Part shown: in pieces, positions 9,257-19,646 of the stretch | How positions within the stretch are numbered: the stretch's first letter is position 1 | How the letters are laid out: each line of letters begins with the position of its first letter | Assembly: GCA_013214945.1 (NCBI GenBank) | Contig: JABSRT010000018.1 | Span: forward strand, 1 to 64,000 | DNA: 64,000 bases | DNA from: Gammaproteobacteria bacterium | GTDB taxonomy: Bacteria; Pseudomonadota; Gammaproteobacteria; Enterobacterales; Psychrobiaceae | Direction: 5' to 3' | Notes under the pieces: model-generated | What the model was told of the DNA's origin: nothing | What the model saw: the letters and a program-made list of their open reading frames with translations, nothing else | The model's database searches: none | Program-made: the position numbers and the translations under genes

Positions 9257-10348
9257 TTACCTATTTCTTAATACGATGCTGCTGCTGAATATTTGTCGCA
9301 ACCGTTTATCGTTCTGATGAACATTAATGCTCGAACCTGACACGCCGGTAATGTTGACATCTAATAACGAATAACTGTTGTTATCGACCGATTGGCGCAC
9401 ACTATTGTTACTGGTCAGCATTAAGGCGATTTTTATCGTTGTAACATCAGCCCAAATGCCAATGTCACTGGCCTTCGCAAAATTCATGTCGCCATTGGCA
9501 CTTTTCTCACCATAAAGAATTTGCATATTCTCGACCCCCTCGACAATTTCTTGGCTGTTAAACGTGTCATCGTCAAAATTTTCATTGGCTTGGTAAAGTG
9601 CGTATATTGGATCGCCATGCGCATTGTCGCGCCCGGTATCGGCGACAAAATAGCTAATTGAGTCAAACTGATAAAGCACGGTATCTTCATCGTAACTGTG
9701 GGCCAATGATGCTGAAGTATTTCCGGTAGTTGCAACACCATGAGTCACCACCGTTGTTACTCCCGAAACAGTGACATTGGTAGCAGCAAAAAGATCGGCA
9801 TTGACGCAGTCCGAGATCAACACCAAATCATCTTTGCTGATAAAATCGCTGATATCACCTGAGGTGGTAATATTGTTATTATTTTGAGTAATATTGCCGG
9901 TTAAAGCACTGTCGATTGAGGTCGCTATTTTAATGTTGAGTATATCGGTCCCCAATTTTGGGGAGCGCAGTTTAAGGTTGCCACCGACTGCATATTGAGT
10001 CGTTTGCCACCAATTGCTTGTCGTTGCATCGTAACCAATAACTTCATTGTCGATCACGCCACCAACGGGAGGTTTCGCCGCATTGACGTTAAATTCAGTC
10101 CCTGTCGCTGTTGAGCAGCCAAGGTAACCTGCCATGCGCACTTCTGTCGCGAGATAATTAAGGCTAAAGCGGCCACTCTCTTGTAATCTTGCCAAAGACT
10201 GAGCAAGACGGTCGGTTTGTTTAGCCGTGAAAAACGTAGAAAACACACTGCCGATGACAACTGACGTTAGCAACAACGCAATCATTAGCTCGATTAAACT
10301 AAAACCATTCTTTTGTCGGTTATTTTTAAACGTCGGGTATTTTATCAT
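9257..10348 (-). CDS. pilW: Type IV minor pilin PilW
   Basis: A 363-residue prepilin-like protein with leader and helix NGFSLIELMIALLLTSVVIG. The conserved segment FFTAKQTDRLAQSLARLQESGRFSLNYLATEVRMAGYLGC follows; this is the PilW hallmark (long helix, then R-x-AGY-x-GC). The C-terminal domain (ENMQILYGE) fits the family. It lies 5 bp from both pilV and pilX. Expected role: minor pilin of the priming complex with PilV and PilX. Confidence 0.9.
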   Translation of the reverse strand: MIKYPTFKNNRQKNGFSLIELMIALLLTSVVIGSVFSTFFTAKQTDRLAQSLARLQESGRFSLNYLATEVRMAGYLGCSTATGTEFNVNAAKPPVGGVIDNEVIGYDATTSNWWQTTQYAVGGNLKLRSPKLGTDILNIKIATSIDSALTGNITQNNNNITTSGDISDFISKDDLVLISDCVNADLFAATNVTVSGVTTVVTHGVATTGNTSASLAHSYDEDTVLYQFDSISYFVADTGRDNAHGDPIYALYQANENFDDDTFNSQEIVEGVENMQILYGEKSANGDMNFAKASDIGIWADVTTIKIALMLTSNNSVRQSVDNNSYSLLDVNITGVSGSSINVHQNDKRLRQIFSSSIVLRNR

Positions 10349-10353
10349 TAAAT

Positions 10354-10836
10354 CTATATCACCAGATTAATACTAAAGGTACTTGCGGTGGCACTTTCGC
10401 TTTGCCAGCTTACTTCTATGGTATAAATACCCGCCGATTGCGTCACAGTGCCTTTGCCCGTAGGAATTAAGCCGGTGGTGTTGGTTGTTGTTTTAATCTT
10501 CTGGCTCCATTCGAATTTATCCATGTTGACTATTTGCGCTGGCGTGCAAGGTGAACACGAGGTTTGGCTATAGCTGTTACTGGTGTCGATGCCGTCATAA
10601 GCTGATAATTGCGTGTCATTACTGCGCATGCGCTCTGCCATATCTTGAGTTAGCAATACAGCTTGAGAGCGGAAATAGGCATCACGGTTGTCTTTTAAGC
10701 TCATCAATTGCATTGCTGCAATCCCTAGCATTGCAACCGCTAAAATAGAAACGGCGATTAATACCTCTAACAGACTAAAACCTGAAGATTTTCGATAGGG
10801 TGGGTAACCACAGCGCTGGCTTTTTGTTAACTGCAT
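10354..10836 (-). CDS. pilV: Type IV minor pilin PilV
   Basis: A 160-residue prepilin-like protein with leader and helix SGFSLLEVLIAVSILAVAML, including Glu at mature position 5. The conserved PilV segment LTQDMAERMRSN follows at about residues 83-94. Its start overlaps the fimT stop by 10 bp, suggesting translational coupling. The CSPC motif in the middle may form a disulfide in the periplasm. Confidence 0.9.
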   Translation of the reverse strand: MQLTKSQRCGYPPYRKSSGFSLLEVLIAVSILAVAMLGIAAMQLMSLKDNRDAYFRSQAVLLTQDMAERMRSNDTQLSAYDGIDTSNSYSQTSCSPCTPAQIVNMDKFEWSQKIKTTTNTTGLIPTGKGTVTQSAGIYTIEVSWQSESATASTFSINLVI

Positions 10837-11408
10837 GATGATTCTGCCGCTGTCGCCTTTCGGATCTGGCCGCTCATATTCATGACAAGGCCGTGAATAT
10901 GTGAGCTACGATCATCACAAACCATGATTGAGCCTGTTTTTTCAGGTTTACCACTGGCCAAGAAAACAATTCTATGATTATTAAAACCACTAAAGTCCAA
11001 CTTGATCTTAGTGTCATTAATGGCGACTTGTTTCAATAAAACATCTGTTCCATCGATACTTCCCATCGTGCCAGCATCGGTAAAAACGATTAACTTAAAG
11101 CCCGATGAAGCATTAGAGCAAGACGTGCCGTTAACCGACTTGCATAGCGTGATATTTTCGCCGTGCCTTTTACTCGCATGCATCCGCGCATAGGCTGTCA
11201 AACCAACCATTTGGTTATAGGTGGTGCTTAGGCCATTATCTTTTACCATTGTATTTAAACTAGGTACACCAATGCTCATCGCAATGCCCATAATGGCAAT
11301 GGTAACCAAAAGTTCAATTAGGGTTAGCCCTGCCGATTTTTTTATCGCGTTTTTTCGTCGCATCAGTAACCCGGTGGTTCTAACTAAAGAGGTGTTAATA
11401 CTGAACAT
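10827..11408 (-). CDS. fimT: FimT/GspH-family pseudopilin
   Basis: A 193-residue pseudopilin with helix AGLTLIELLVTIAIMGIAMS and a GspH/FimT-type globular domain (LTAYARMHASKRHGENITLC...). It opens the minor-pilin operon. The start at 11408 has AAGGG 9 bp upstream but gives a 27-residue leader; an internal ATG at 11363 gives a more usual 12-residue leader with a weaker binding site. FimT proteins of some relatives bind DNA through a basic C-terminal tail during natural transformation; the end here (SGQIRKATAAESSCS) is only mildly basic, so that role is uncertain. Confidence 0.85.
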   Translation of the reverse strand: MFSINTSLVRTTGLLMRRKNAIKKSAGLTLIELLVTIAIMGIAMSIGVPSLNTMVKDNGLSTTYNQMVGLTAYARMHASKRHGENITLCKSVNGTSCSNASSGFKLIVFTDAGTMGSIDGTDVLLKQVAINDTKIKLDFSGFNNHRIVFLASGKPEKTGSIMVCDDRSSHIHGLVMNMSGQIRKATAAESSCS

Positions 11409-12159
11409 TGCTCATAACCCTTGCCACTTTTTGATTCCATATAGAGCACCGATCTAGTGTGCAGCCCAATTAATGTCGACTAAACTGTTCGACAGTGACT
11501 TGTGCTCAACATAAAGATTCAAGTGGTAAGTTAATAAGAAATTGAGGGCTCAAAGGCAAAGGATGATTAGCAAGAACAAGTCTGTACACAATTTTCCTTT
11601 AACCACTTAACCAAGCGTGATTTCTTATTTTTCATCCTGAGGTAAATAGAAATCAAGTAACGAGACTATGTTTAGGTCTTTAGTTACGCCGGTGACAACA
11701 TCATTGTGTACGACCGTTTGATCATTGAAGTAAAAACTAAGGCGGTACTATTAATAAATATGCAAAACAAGCGACTAATTATTGGTTAAATCAAATCGAT
11801 TTTTGACTTTTATCTGAGCAGTTTTTAACGATGTCGCATAGTAACTGAACAGTACGATTGAGTCGAGAGACTTTATAAAAATAAGAATTCACATGCTTAA
11901 TAATTGAACTGTATACGTTTTTTACGTGAACTGTTTTGAGGGTTACTTTGAAATGTTTATCTATAAATTAGCTTTGTGCCCTTTATAATGTACCAAGAAC
12001 TACGGACCAATCAGCGGCTAAATTACTCTTTTTAAGACGCTAAAATATCGCTGTAAATTAACACTGACTAGAGCGCTGACTAAAGGGTACTGAGTAAACT
12101 AGTACTCAGTAATCTAGCACTAAGTAAAATAGTACTCAGTAAAATAGTAATTCCCATTT
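11409..12159. other. Long intergenic stretch upstream of the pilin operon
   Basis: These 751 bp contain no credible ORF. The part next to fimT should hold the operon promoter, but I cannot assign -35/-10 boxes with confidence. The far end holds the 15-bp tandem repeat at 12088-12151. Confidence 0.5.
12088..12151. repeat. 15-bp tandem repeat (AGTACTCAGTAAAAT type)
   Basis: About four imperfect units in a row, each near AGTACTCAGTAAAAT, between the pilin operon and the downstream end of a GNAT gene. Similar short repeats built on AGTACT/AGTGCT occur at 51560, 56039 and 63629. Confidence 0.8.
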
Positions 12160-12675
12160 TCATTTATTTTGGGTCTTTGCTCGATATACCAGCACTCGAT
12201 TTTCTATGGTTTCATTGCCAAATTCAAAATGATATTCACCGACATCTTTGAACCCAAATTTTTTATAAAACCCCATCGATTCATTACGCACCCATGTATA
12301 CAGCCAAAAAGTATCACCATAGCGTATTTGAATTTCGGACAGCAGACTGGTACCAATATTTAGGCCTTGAAAAGCCGTATGAACATAGAGTTTTTCAATT
12401 TCAAAGCCATTTTTCTCAGGGCATGAGTATTCAGATTGATAACTCGACTCTAAATTTACCAGTGCGTAGCCCCGCAGGTATCTATCATCGACATAAACTA
12501 ACAGCTTATATTTTTTGTTCAACAGGGTTTCTTTAAAACTACTTTCTGTGAATGTAGACAATGCGAACCGAGCAACTTGGGAATTTATCCCATCAATTGC
12601 ATAAGCTTTAAGCCATACATCTAAAGACAATGCTGCCAAGGTTACGCAGTCATTTTCGTTAGCTTCTCTTATCAC
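12160..12675 (-). CDS. GNAT-family N-acetyltransferase
   Basis: A 171-residue GNAT protein. The acetyl-CoA binding region is FEIEKLYVHTAFQGLNIGTS (about residues 90-110; the usual Q/RxxGxG/A appears as QGLNIG). The C-terminal strand holds WVRNESMGFYKKFGF, typical of RimI/PhnO-like GNATs. It starts with GTG; no strong binding site is visible. It stands alone between the pilin intergenic region and the L,D-transpeptidase. The substrate is unknown. Confidence 0.8.
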   Translation of the reverse strand: MIREANENDCVTLAALSLDVWLKAYAIDGINSQVARFALSTFTESSFKETLLNKKYKLLVYVDDRYLRGYALVNLESSYQSEYSCPEKNGFEIEKLYVHTAFQGLNIGTSLLSEIQIRYGDTFWLYTWVRNESMGFYKKFGFKDVGEYHFEFGNETIENRVLVYRAKTQNK

Positions 12676-12852
12676 TACAACATTCCATAAGTATGCCAGC
12701 CTAATTTAATCAAAGAGTATTATTAAAAACAAAAGATTACCAGCACACTAGTACAAAATTAATACGTGACAGGTGAAGGTTTTTAGCCACGCGTTGTACT
12801 CGCATCTCGTAATTGCTAATCTACATTCTAATTCGATAAAGAGGCGGTACTA

Positions 12853-13398
12853 ATGGCGCAGAAAATACACATTGATGACATTTTGCAATCATACTTTCAG
12901 CAAAAACCAGCGCTAGAACAAGCTATTGTCGTAAACGTTGCGGATCAACAATGTTTGTTAATTGATAGGGCAGGTAAGGTACATAAAACCTACCAAGTAT
13001 CTACCGCCGCAGTGGGTATCAATAATGCCGCTGGTAGTAATGGCACGCCGGTTGGCTTGCACTCTGTGTGTGAGTTAATTGGTGATACACAACCATTGGG
13101 CCGGCGCTTTATTGGCAGAGTCGCAAATGATGAAATTATCGATATTGTTAAAGAGACTCCTAATATTGCGCCGACAGGGGATTATATCCTGACACGTATT
13201 CTAAGACTTAAAGGCGAAGAGCAAATCAATAATAGTGAAGGGGTTGATAGTTTCAAACGCTATGTTTATTTTCATGGCACCAATGAAGAATACTTAATCG
13301 GCACGCCAGCTTCACATGGCTGCATCCGAATGCGTAACGATGATATCGTAGAGATTTTCGGTTTAGTCGCACTAGATACGCCAGTTATTATTAGCTAA
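12853..13398 (+). CDS. L,D-transpeptidase (YkuD) domain protein
   Basis: A 181-residue protein formed almost wholly by a YkuD domain. The catalytic signature is near residues 145-167 (YFHGTNEEYLIGTPASHGCI, followed by RM), with the nucleophile Cys in SHGCIRM and a conserved His upstream. The family cross-links peptidoglycan stem peptides (3-3 links) or attaches lipoproteins. There is no signal peptide or membrane segment at the N-terminus, which is odd for an enzyme acting in the periplasm. GAGG lies 8 bp before the ATG, so the start looks right. Some related short YkuD proteins of this group also lack a visible signal. Confidence 0.82.
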   Translation: MAQKIHIDDILQSYFQQKPALEQAIVVNVADQQCLLIDRAGKVHKTYQVSTAAVGINNAAGSNGTPVGLHSVCELIGDTQPLGRRFIGRVANDEIIDIVKETPNIAPTGDYILTRILRLKGEEQINNSEGVDSFKRYVYFHGTNEEYLIGTPASHGCIRMRNDDIVEIFGLVALDTPVIIS

Positions 13399-13431
13399 CT
13401 TTTCAGTCAACGTAGGGAATTGCCAATAAAG

Positions 13432-13455
13432 CGCCGTCTCACAATAGAGACGGCG
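13432..13455. terminator. Hairpin between convergent genes
   Basis: CGCCGTCTC (13432-13440) pairs with GAGACGGCG (13447-13455) across a 6-base loop. It lies between the L,D-transpeptidase and the minus-strand dehydrogenase. There is no strong U tract, so termination strength is uncertain. Confidence 0.65.
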
Positions 13456-13462
13456 TCGGGGA

Positions 13463-15429
<1,967 letters not shown>

Positions 15430-15462
15430 AACTATTGTCTCTATTATTGTATTGGGAAAAAA

Positions 15463-16290
15463 CTACTGCTCACAGGCTTGGCGAATGTAACTAATGCTCT
15501 GGGCTACTGCGCTGATAGGATCTTCAAGATCCCAAATGGCCGGAGAAAATGGTTCGAAAGACACCAAGCCTTGGTAACCTGCGTTGTGCAGCTGTTTAAT
15601 CTGTTCAATGTTGCCAAGGCGATCTTTAGGCCCGACTAAAACGCGATGACCATCAAGCATGTCATTAAAGCTAATGTCCTCATCTTCTAAGCCCGAGATA
15701 TGCACAAGTCCTGTTTGCTGTGCAAATACCGATTGCTCAGCGGCGCCGCGATGATGAAAAGTGTCGTGTACAACAGAGAAGCAATCGCTGGCATCGATTG
15801 CTTCAATTGCCTCGATAGCTTCTTGCTTAAAACGTAATGAAGATATGGGAAAGCCGAGTGGTTCCACTAATCCTTTAATCTGGTGCTTATCTAAAATGGC
15901 TTTTAATGCGCTTAGCGCGTTGCGCAAATCGGCGCTTTTCTCTGCACTTTGTTCAACATGATTGCCATCGTTCAACGGGCAAAGCACTAGCGCTTTGGCA
16001 CCGCAGGCGCTGGCAAGTTCGGCAAGCGAGTCGGCTTGTGCTGCACGTTCGCTGTTCCAGATATTGAATGGGTACAACGCATTGATACTGATGATATCAA
16101 TGTTCAATTGAGCAGCTTTAGCGCCAATCGCTCGAGCCTCATTGAGAGAAGTAAGGCTATTGTCACCAATATCAGTACGTAACTCTACCGCGCTCAAACC
16201 GAGCTCTGCTGCAGCTTCTAGCAATTGAATTGGTGATAATGATGGTGCAACCATGTGATTGAGGGAAAAATTTAGTGGATAGCTTGGCAT
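15463..16290 (-). CDS. iolI: IolI-like TIM-barrel isomerase (2-keto-myo-inositol isomerase type)
   Basis: A 275-residue AP endonuclease 2-family TIM barrel. SLNHMVAPSLSPIQLLEAAA at the start, IISINALYPFN, ALVLCPLNDG and the metal ligands in LVEPLGFP, VVHDTFHHRG and VHISG are typical of proteins annotated as 2-keto-myo-inositol isomerase. It is the first gene of the minus-strand trio and is divergent from the sugar-binding protein gene. Transcription probably starts in the 16.3-16.5 kb region where two operator-like palindromes lie. A different keto-sugar substrate remains possible. Confidence 0.68.
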   Translation of the reverse strand: MPSYPLNFSLNHMVAPSLSPIQLLEAAAELGLSAVELRTDIGDNSLTSLNEARAIGAKAAQLNIDIISINALYPFNIWNSERAAQADSLAELASACGAKALVLCPLNDGNHVEQSAEKSADLRNALSALKAILDKHQIKGLVEPLGFPISSLRFKQEAIEAIEAIDASDCFSVVHDTFHHRGAAEQSVFAQQTGLVHISGLEDEDISFNDMLDGHRVLVGPKDRLGNIEQIKQLHNAGYQGLVSFEPFSPAIWDLEDPISAVAQSISYIRQACEQ

Positions 16291-16402
16291 ATTCTTATTC
16301 TCTTTAGTGAATGCCTTAACGGCTTTGGTTAATAGGTGATCCCATTGGGTTAAACGACTTAATCTAAGCGTAAATTAACCAATTTGAATTATTGGTGTCA
16401 AT

Positions 16403-16425
16403 CAATTACATCATTGGTGATGCAT
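16403..16425. promoter_or_regulatory. Operator-like site 1 (LacI-type)
   Basis: CATCA-TTGG-TGATG (16409-16422) is a perfect inverted repeat. The overlapping 13-mer CAATTACATCATT (16403-16415) is the reverse complement of a 13-mer in site 2. The palindrome centre lies near 16415.5, about 125 bp upstream of the iolI-like start. Binding by the nearby LacI-family protein is inferred. Confidence 0.62.
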
Positions 16426-16465
16426 ATCAAATCAAAAGACATCATTTGGCTGTTTTTACCATTCA

Positions 16466-16489
16466 CTAATGATGTAATTGCATCATTAG
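16466..16489. promoter_or_regulatory. Operator-like site 2 (LacI-type)
   Basis: CTAATGATG (16466-16474) and CATCATTAG (16481-16489) are perfect 9-bp arms around TAATTG. AATGATGTAATTG (16468-16480) matches site 1 on the other strand. The centres of the two sites are 62 bp apart, close to six helical turns, which would suit looping by a tetrameric LacI-type repressor. Confidence 0.68.
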
Positions 16490-16901
16490 CGAATTACTTT
16501 TAATTATTTTTTTATTGTATAAATCACTGCTTCGAACCGAGGGGGTTTAGCTTTATTGTTTGTGGTGAATGCTCAGGGAATATCAGAGTTTCGGCAAAAT
16601 AACGGCTAGTTCTATAGCCTATTTAATACGAAGAATTGTTGTGTTTTTTATATTGGAAAATTGTGAAAAATACAGATTTAAGCTTTTTTCAAATTTGACA
16701 ATGAATGGTCTGCTTGGCAGAGTGAAATGCATATTCCGTATACAAAACGTTCGAAATTATTTTTTCGTAAATTTTAAGTTGGAATATAAAAGCTAGTAAA
16801 TATAGTGCTTTAAGCGTGTTTTTATGCTGAAAGTTCTGTCGGTGTGTTATGGTGTAAAAACATGCTGGCCATTAATTAAAAAATAAAAGGATAATAAAAT
16901 A

Positions 16902-17831
16902 ATGAAAAAACTAGTATTAACGGCTCTAGCAGTCTCAGCAATTTCAGCGCCAATATCAGCAGGTGAACTTAAAATAGGCGTTTCTATGGCAGCCTTTGAC
17001 GATAACTTTTTAACCACTTTACGTTACGGTATTGAAGCTGCAGCCGAAAGTGAAAAAGCGTTTGTTCAAATTGAAGATGGCAAGAATGATGTAGGCGCAC
17101 AGCTTAACCAAATTCAGAATTTTATCGCATTAGGCGTTGATGCGATTATCGTCAATCCCGTTGATACAGATGCGACGATTTCGATTAGTGATGACGCACA
17201 AGCGGCGGGTATTCCACTTATTTATGTCAATCGACAGCCGATCAATGTCAAGCAGTTGCCAGACAATCAGGCGTTTGTTGCATCTAACGAACTGGAGTCT
17301 GGGACTTTTCAAACCGAAGAAGTTTGCCGTTTGTTAGGTGGTAAAGGAAATATTGTGGTGATGATGGGAGAGCTCTCTAATCAGGCGGCATTACAGCGCA
17401 CTAAAGATATTCACGATGTGATTAAACGGCCAGAGTGTAACGGGCTAAAGATTGTAGCAGAGCAAACAGCACTGTGGTCACGTACTAAAGGAAATGACTT
17501 GATGACTAACTGGATCTCAGCGGGCATCGAGTTTGATGCGGTGATTTCAAACAACGATGAGATGGCAATTGGTGCGATTCAGGCATTAAAAGCGTCAGGT
17601 CGTAGCATGGACAGTGTAGTAGTCGCTGGCATTGATGCAACAGCTGATGCATTAGCGTCGATGAAAGCGGGCGATTTAGATGTAACTGTTTTCCAAAATG
17701 CGGCAGGTCAAGGTCGCGGTGCTGTCTATGCGGCTATTATGTTGGCGCAAGGCAAAGAGGTTGAGCAGAAAGTTTGGATCCCTTTTGAGCTAGTAACACC
17801 AAAGAACCTTGCTAAGTACATGGCTAACTAG
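16902..17831 (+). CDS. Periplasmic sugar-binding protein (ribose/inositol type, ABC transporter)
   Basis: A 309-residue type 1 periplasmic binding protein with a Sec signal peptide (cleavage near ISAG-ELK). The fold markers are IGVSMAAFDDNFLTTLRYGI, IQNFIALGVDAIIVNPVDTD, IPLIYVNRQP, AVISNNDEMAIGAIQALK and VVAGIDATADALASMKAG. It resembles the IbpA/MocB/RbsB group that binds inositol, rhizopine or ribose. It is divergent from the iolI-like gene and shares the palindrome-bearing promoter region. No ATPase or permease gene lies nearby, so its transporter must be elsewhere. AAGGA is 10 bp upstream of the ATG. Confidence 0.85.
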   Translation: MKKLVLTALAVSAISAPISAGELKIGVSMAAFDDNFLTTLRYGIEAAAESEKAFVQIEDGKNDVGAQLNQIQNFIALGVDAIIVNPVDTDATISISDDAQAAGIPLIYVNRQPINVKQLPDNQAFVASNELESGTFQTEEVCRLLGGKGNIVVMMGELSNQAALQRTKDIHDVIKRPECNGLKIVAEQTALWSRTKGNDLMTNWISAGIEFDAVISNNDEMAIGAIQALKASGRSMDSVVVAGIDATADALASMKAGDLDVTVFQNAAGQGRGAVYAAIMLAQGKEVEQKVWIPFELVTPKNLAKYMAN

Positions 17832-18018
17832 TCAATTTAAATAACCGGCATTCAGGTTAAATATCTATCTAGCAGACCTCAGTTTAATGTAGTCGTTAAG
17901 CTGAGGTCGCAAACAGGAGTACACCAAGAGTTACAAGTAATGCCTGTCGATGATCAAACTTATTTGGTATTCAACTAAGCAACTCAACTCAAATCAAGTT
18001 AATACATGTCTAATGCGG

Positions 18019-19050
18019 TTAGATATTCTCAGAGATATATAATTCAGAAGGTACGTAGATCGTATTATTTAAGACAGGGCCTCGCGCTAAAAAAGCGCGG
18101 TTGAGCATTGCTATTGCCTCTTGCGCGACACGTTCTACCGGCGTAGCAATAACCATATTGACGATACCGTCTCTTAATGCATCACGGGTCGCAGGCATTA
18201 ACTCGTTGCAAATAGTCACCAAGTTATCGGGTGTTTCTTCTGATCGCAAAGTCGAAATCATGCCACTTACTCCTCCTCCAGCACTGTAAATACCCACTAA
18301 ATTAGGATGATCAGCCAATAGTTGCGCAGTTGCTTCTGCGGCCAGTCTATCGTCATCGAGGTTTAAAATCGGGGGTAACAGCGTGAAACCACCACCAAAT
18401 TCACGAAAGTAAGAGATAAAGCTTATTTCAGCTATTTCCTGATTTAAGTAGCGGTGGCTACCTAACAAAATTGCGACTTCACCGGATTTCTTAGCAAGAC
18501 TAGAAATAGCCCAACCAGCTGTACGACCTACCTTACGACTGTCTTGTCCGATATGGCCACTTTGAACCGGAGATGAAAGTGGAGAGAGCAAAGTGATAAC
18601 AGGCTTGCCTTGGTAGATTATTTTTTCGACTTCTTTGTTAACGGTATGATGATCAAGAGAAACGAGCACAATAGCATCGGCTTTCGCCGCTTGCTGTTTT
18701 AGCTGCTCGGCAATATGACTTGGGGATACCTCAGCCATAAAGACAATGGAAACCTCGAGTTGAAAATCCATTAATTGGGAAGACGCTTGTTCAATGGCCA
18801 AGCCGAGCGATTGATAGAAAAAGTCTGAACTGCGTTGTAATAAACACACGACTCGTTTTATCGGCTTGGACTCTTTATGGCGTATTTTGAGTAACCCTGC
18901 CGCGTGATAACCTATTTTTTCTGCCGCAATTAATACTCGCTGTGCTGTTGCATCTCTAACCGTTGAGCGGTTATTTAATACACGATCAACAGTGGCACTG
19001 CTGACATTAGCGGCTTGGGCTAAATCGCGAATAGTTGGGCGTTTAGACAT
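18019..19050 (-). CDS. LacI-family transcriptional regulator of the sugar cluster
   Basis: A 343-residue regulator when started at the ATG at 19050 (MSKRPTIRDLAQAANVSSAT); an in-frame ATG 75 bp upstream would add 25 residues absent from the family. The N-terminal helix-turn-helix and hinge (VDRVLNNRSTVRDATAQRVL) are of LacI type. The rest is a periplasmic-binding-protein-like sensor domain (VVCLLQRSSDFFYQSLGLAI, ADAIVLVSLDHH, LVGIYSAGGGVSGM) related to AraR/RbsR-like sensors. It lies downstream of and convergent with the sugar-binding protein gene. It probably binds the paired palindromes at 16.4 kb with an inositol- or sugar-derived effector; this is inference. Confidence 0.85.
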   Translation of the reverse strand: MSKRPTIRDLAQAANVSSATVDRVLNNRSTVRDATAQRVLIAAEKIGYHAAGLLKIRHKESKPIKRVVCLLQRSSDFFYQSLGLAIEQASSQLMDFQLEVSIVFMAEVSPSHIAEQLKQQAAKADAIVLVSLDHHTVNKEVEKIIYQGKPVITLLSPLSSPVQSGHIGQDSRKVGRTAGWAISSLAKKSGEVAILLGSHRYLNQEIAEISFISYFREFGGGFTLLPPILNLDDDRLAAEATAQLLADHPNLVGIYSAGGGVSGMISTLRSEETPDNLVTICNELMPATRDALRDGIVNMVIATPVERVAQEAIAMLNRAFLARGPVLNNTIYVPSELYISENI

Positions 19051-19155
19051 AAAGGAGTCCATAGATAGGTTAAAGCACTGATTATATAAGCTTATAGCGA
19101 TAAAACAAGTTAGGACACTCAACAATTACCAGTTAGGCAGAGCTTGTAGCGGTAC

Positions 19156-19270
19156 TGTAGTAGTACAGTGAATTTGACCACCTAACAAGAGGTGATATAC
19201 ACAGAAAAGTAACAACTAAATGACACTCAAGATTGATTTTAATGATTTAAATTAATGAGTGTCCCTTATT
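19156..19270. repeat. 115-bp long repeat, copy 1
   Basis: Bases 19156-19270 match 21338-21452 in the same orientation with few differences: AGTACAGTGAA, a CACCTAAC...GAGGTG mini-hairpin, TATACACAGAAAAGTAACAA and then a REP-like hairpin. The copy ends inside the stop codon of the cupin gene. The pair brackets the cupin, LysE and secreted-protein genes. Confidence 0.88.
19221..19265. repeat. REP-like hairpin, copy B
   Basis: The arms GACACTCA (19222-19229) and TGAGTGTC (19255-19262) bracket an AT-rich core. It is the distal part of the 115-bp repeat and abuts the cupin gene stop codon. Confidence 0.82.
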
Positions 19271-19616
19271 CTGCCAATTTCAAGAAATCGCCATCAATTA
19301 TCAGTAGATGAACGCCTCCTTTGGTAATTGAACGATGAGAACTAAGATCATCAGAAACAATATATGACATGCCTTCACTCAAAGTGGATTGAGTACCGTC
19401 TTTGAATTCATTTATAACTTCACCCTTTAAGCAGTAAACTATGTGACCTTTTTCACACCAATGATCAGCTTTATAATTCTCAGAATATTCAACATATCTC
19501 ACACGTAAACCACCAAACTGCATTGTTTGCCAATAGGCAGTGCCAGTGATACCAAAATGCTCAGTTTTCGCGATACTTTGCCAGTCAATCGTCTGAAAAG
19601 GAATATTGCTACTCAT
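19266..19616 (-). CDS. DHCW-motif cupin-fold protein
   Basis: A 116-residue single-domain cupin. The centre has YKADHWCEKGHIVYCLKGE, a close relative of the DHCW signature that names this small family, followed by the second cupin strand pair (SLEGMSYIVSDD-like region). Such proteins are cytosolic; their function is not known, though the cupin fold often binds a metal or small ligand. AAGGTG lies 9 bp before the ATG. The LysE gene lies 30 bp upstream on the same strand, so the two may be cotranscribed. Confidence 0.72.
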   Translation of the reverse strand: MSSNIPFQTIDWQSIAKTEHFGITGTAYWQTMQFGGLRVRYVEYSENYKADHWCEKGHIVYCLKGEVINEFKDGTQSTLSEGMSYIVSDDLSSHRSITKGGVHLLIIDGDFLKLAE

Positions 19617-19646
19617 AGATACTCACACCTTATTTACTCAATAACA

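Larger units (their letters stand above)
16291..16901. other. Divergent promoter region of the inositol-type cluster
   Basis: This 611-bp gap separates iolI-like (minus) from the sugar-binding protein gene (plus). The iolI side carries the two palindromes given separately. The rest is AT-rich; a 75-codon frame at 16569-16796 has no domain or binding site and is not called. Confidence 0.6.

Noticed and set aside
12088-12151. Possible CRISPR array
   Set aside because: The units are 15 bp and directly adjacent, with no unique spacers and no cas genes anywhere in the window.
16569-16796. 75-codon plus-strand ORF in the sugar-cluster promoter region
   Set aside because: No ribosome binding site or domain. 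It lies in a regulatory gap and is rich in residues expected from AT-rich noncoding DNA.
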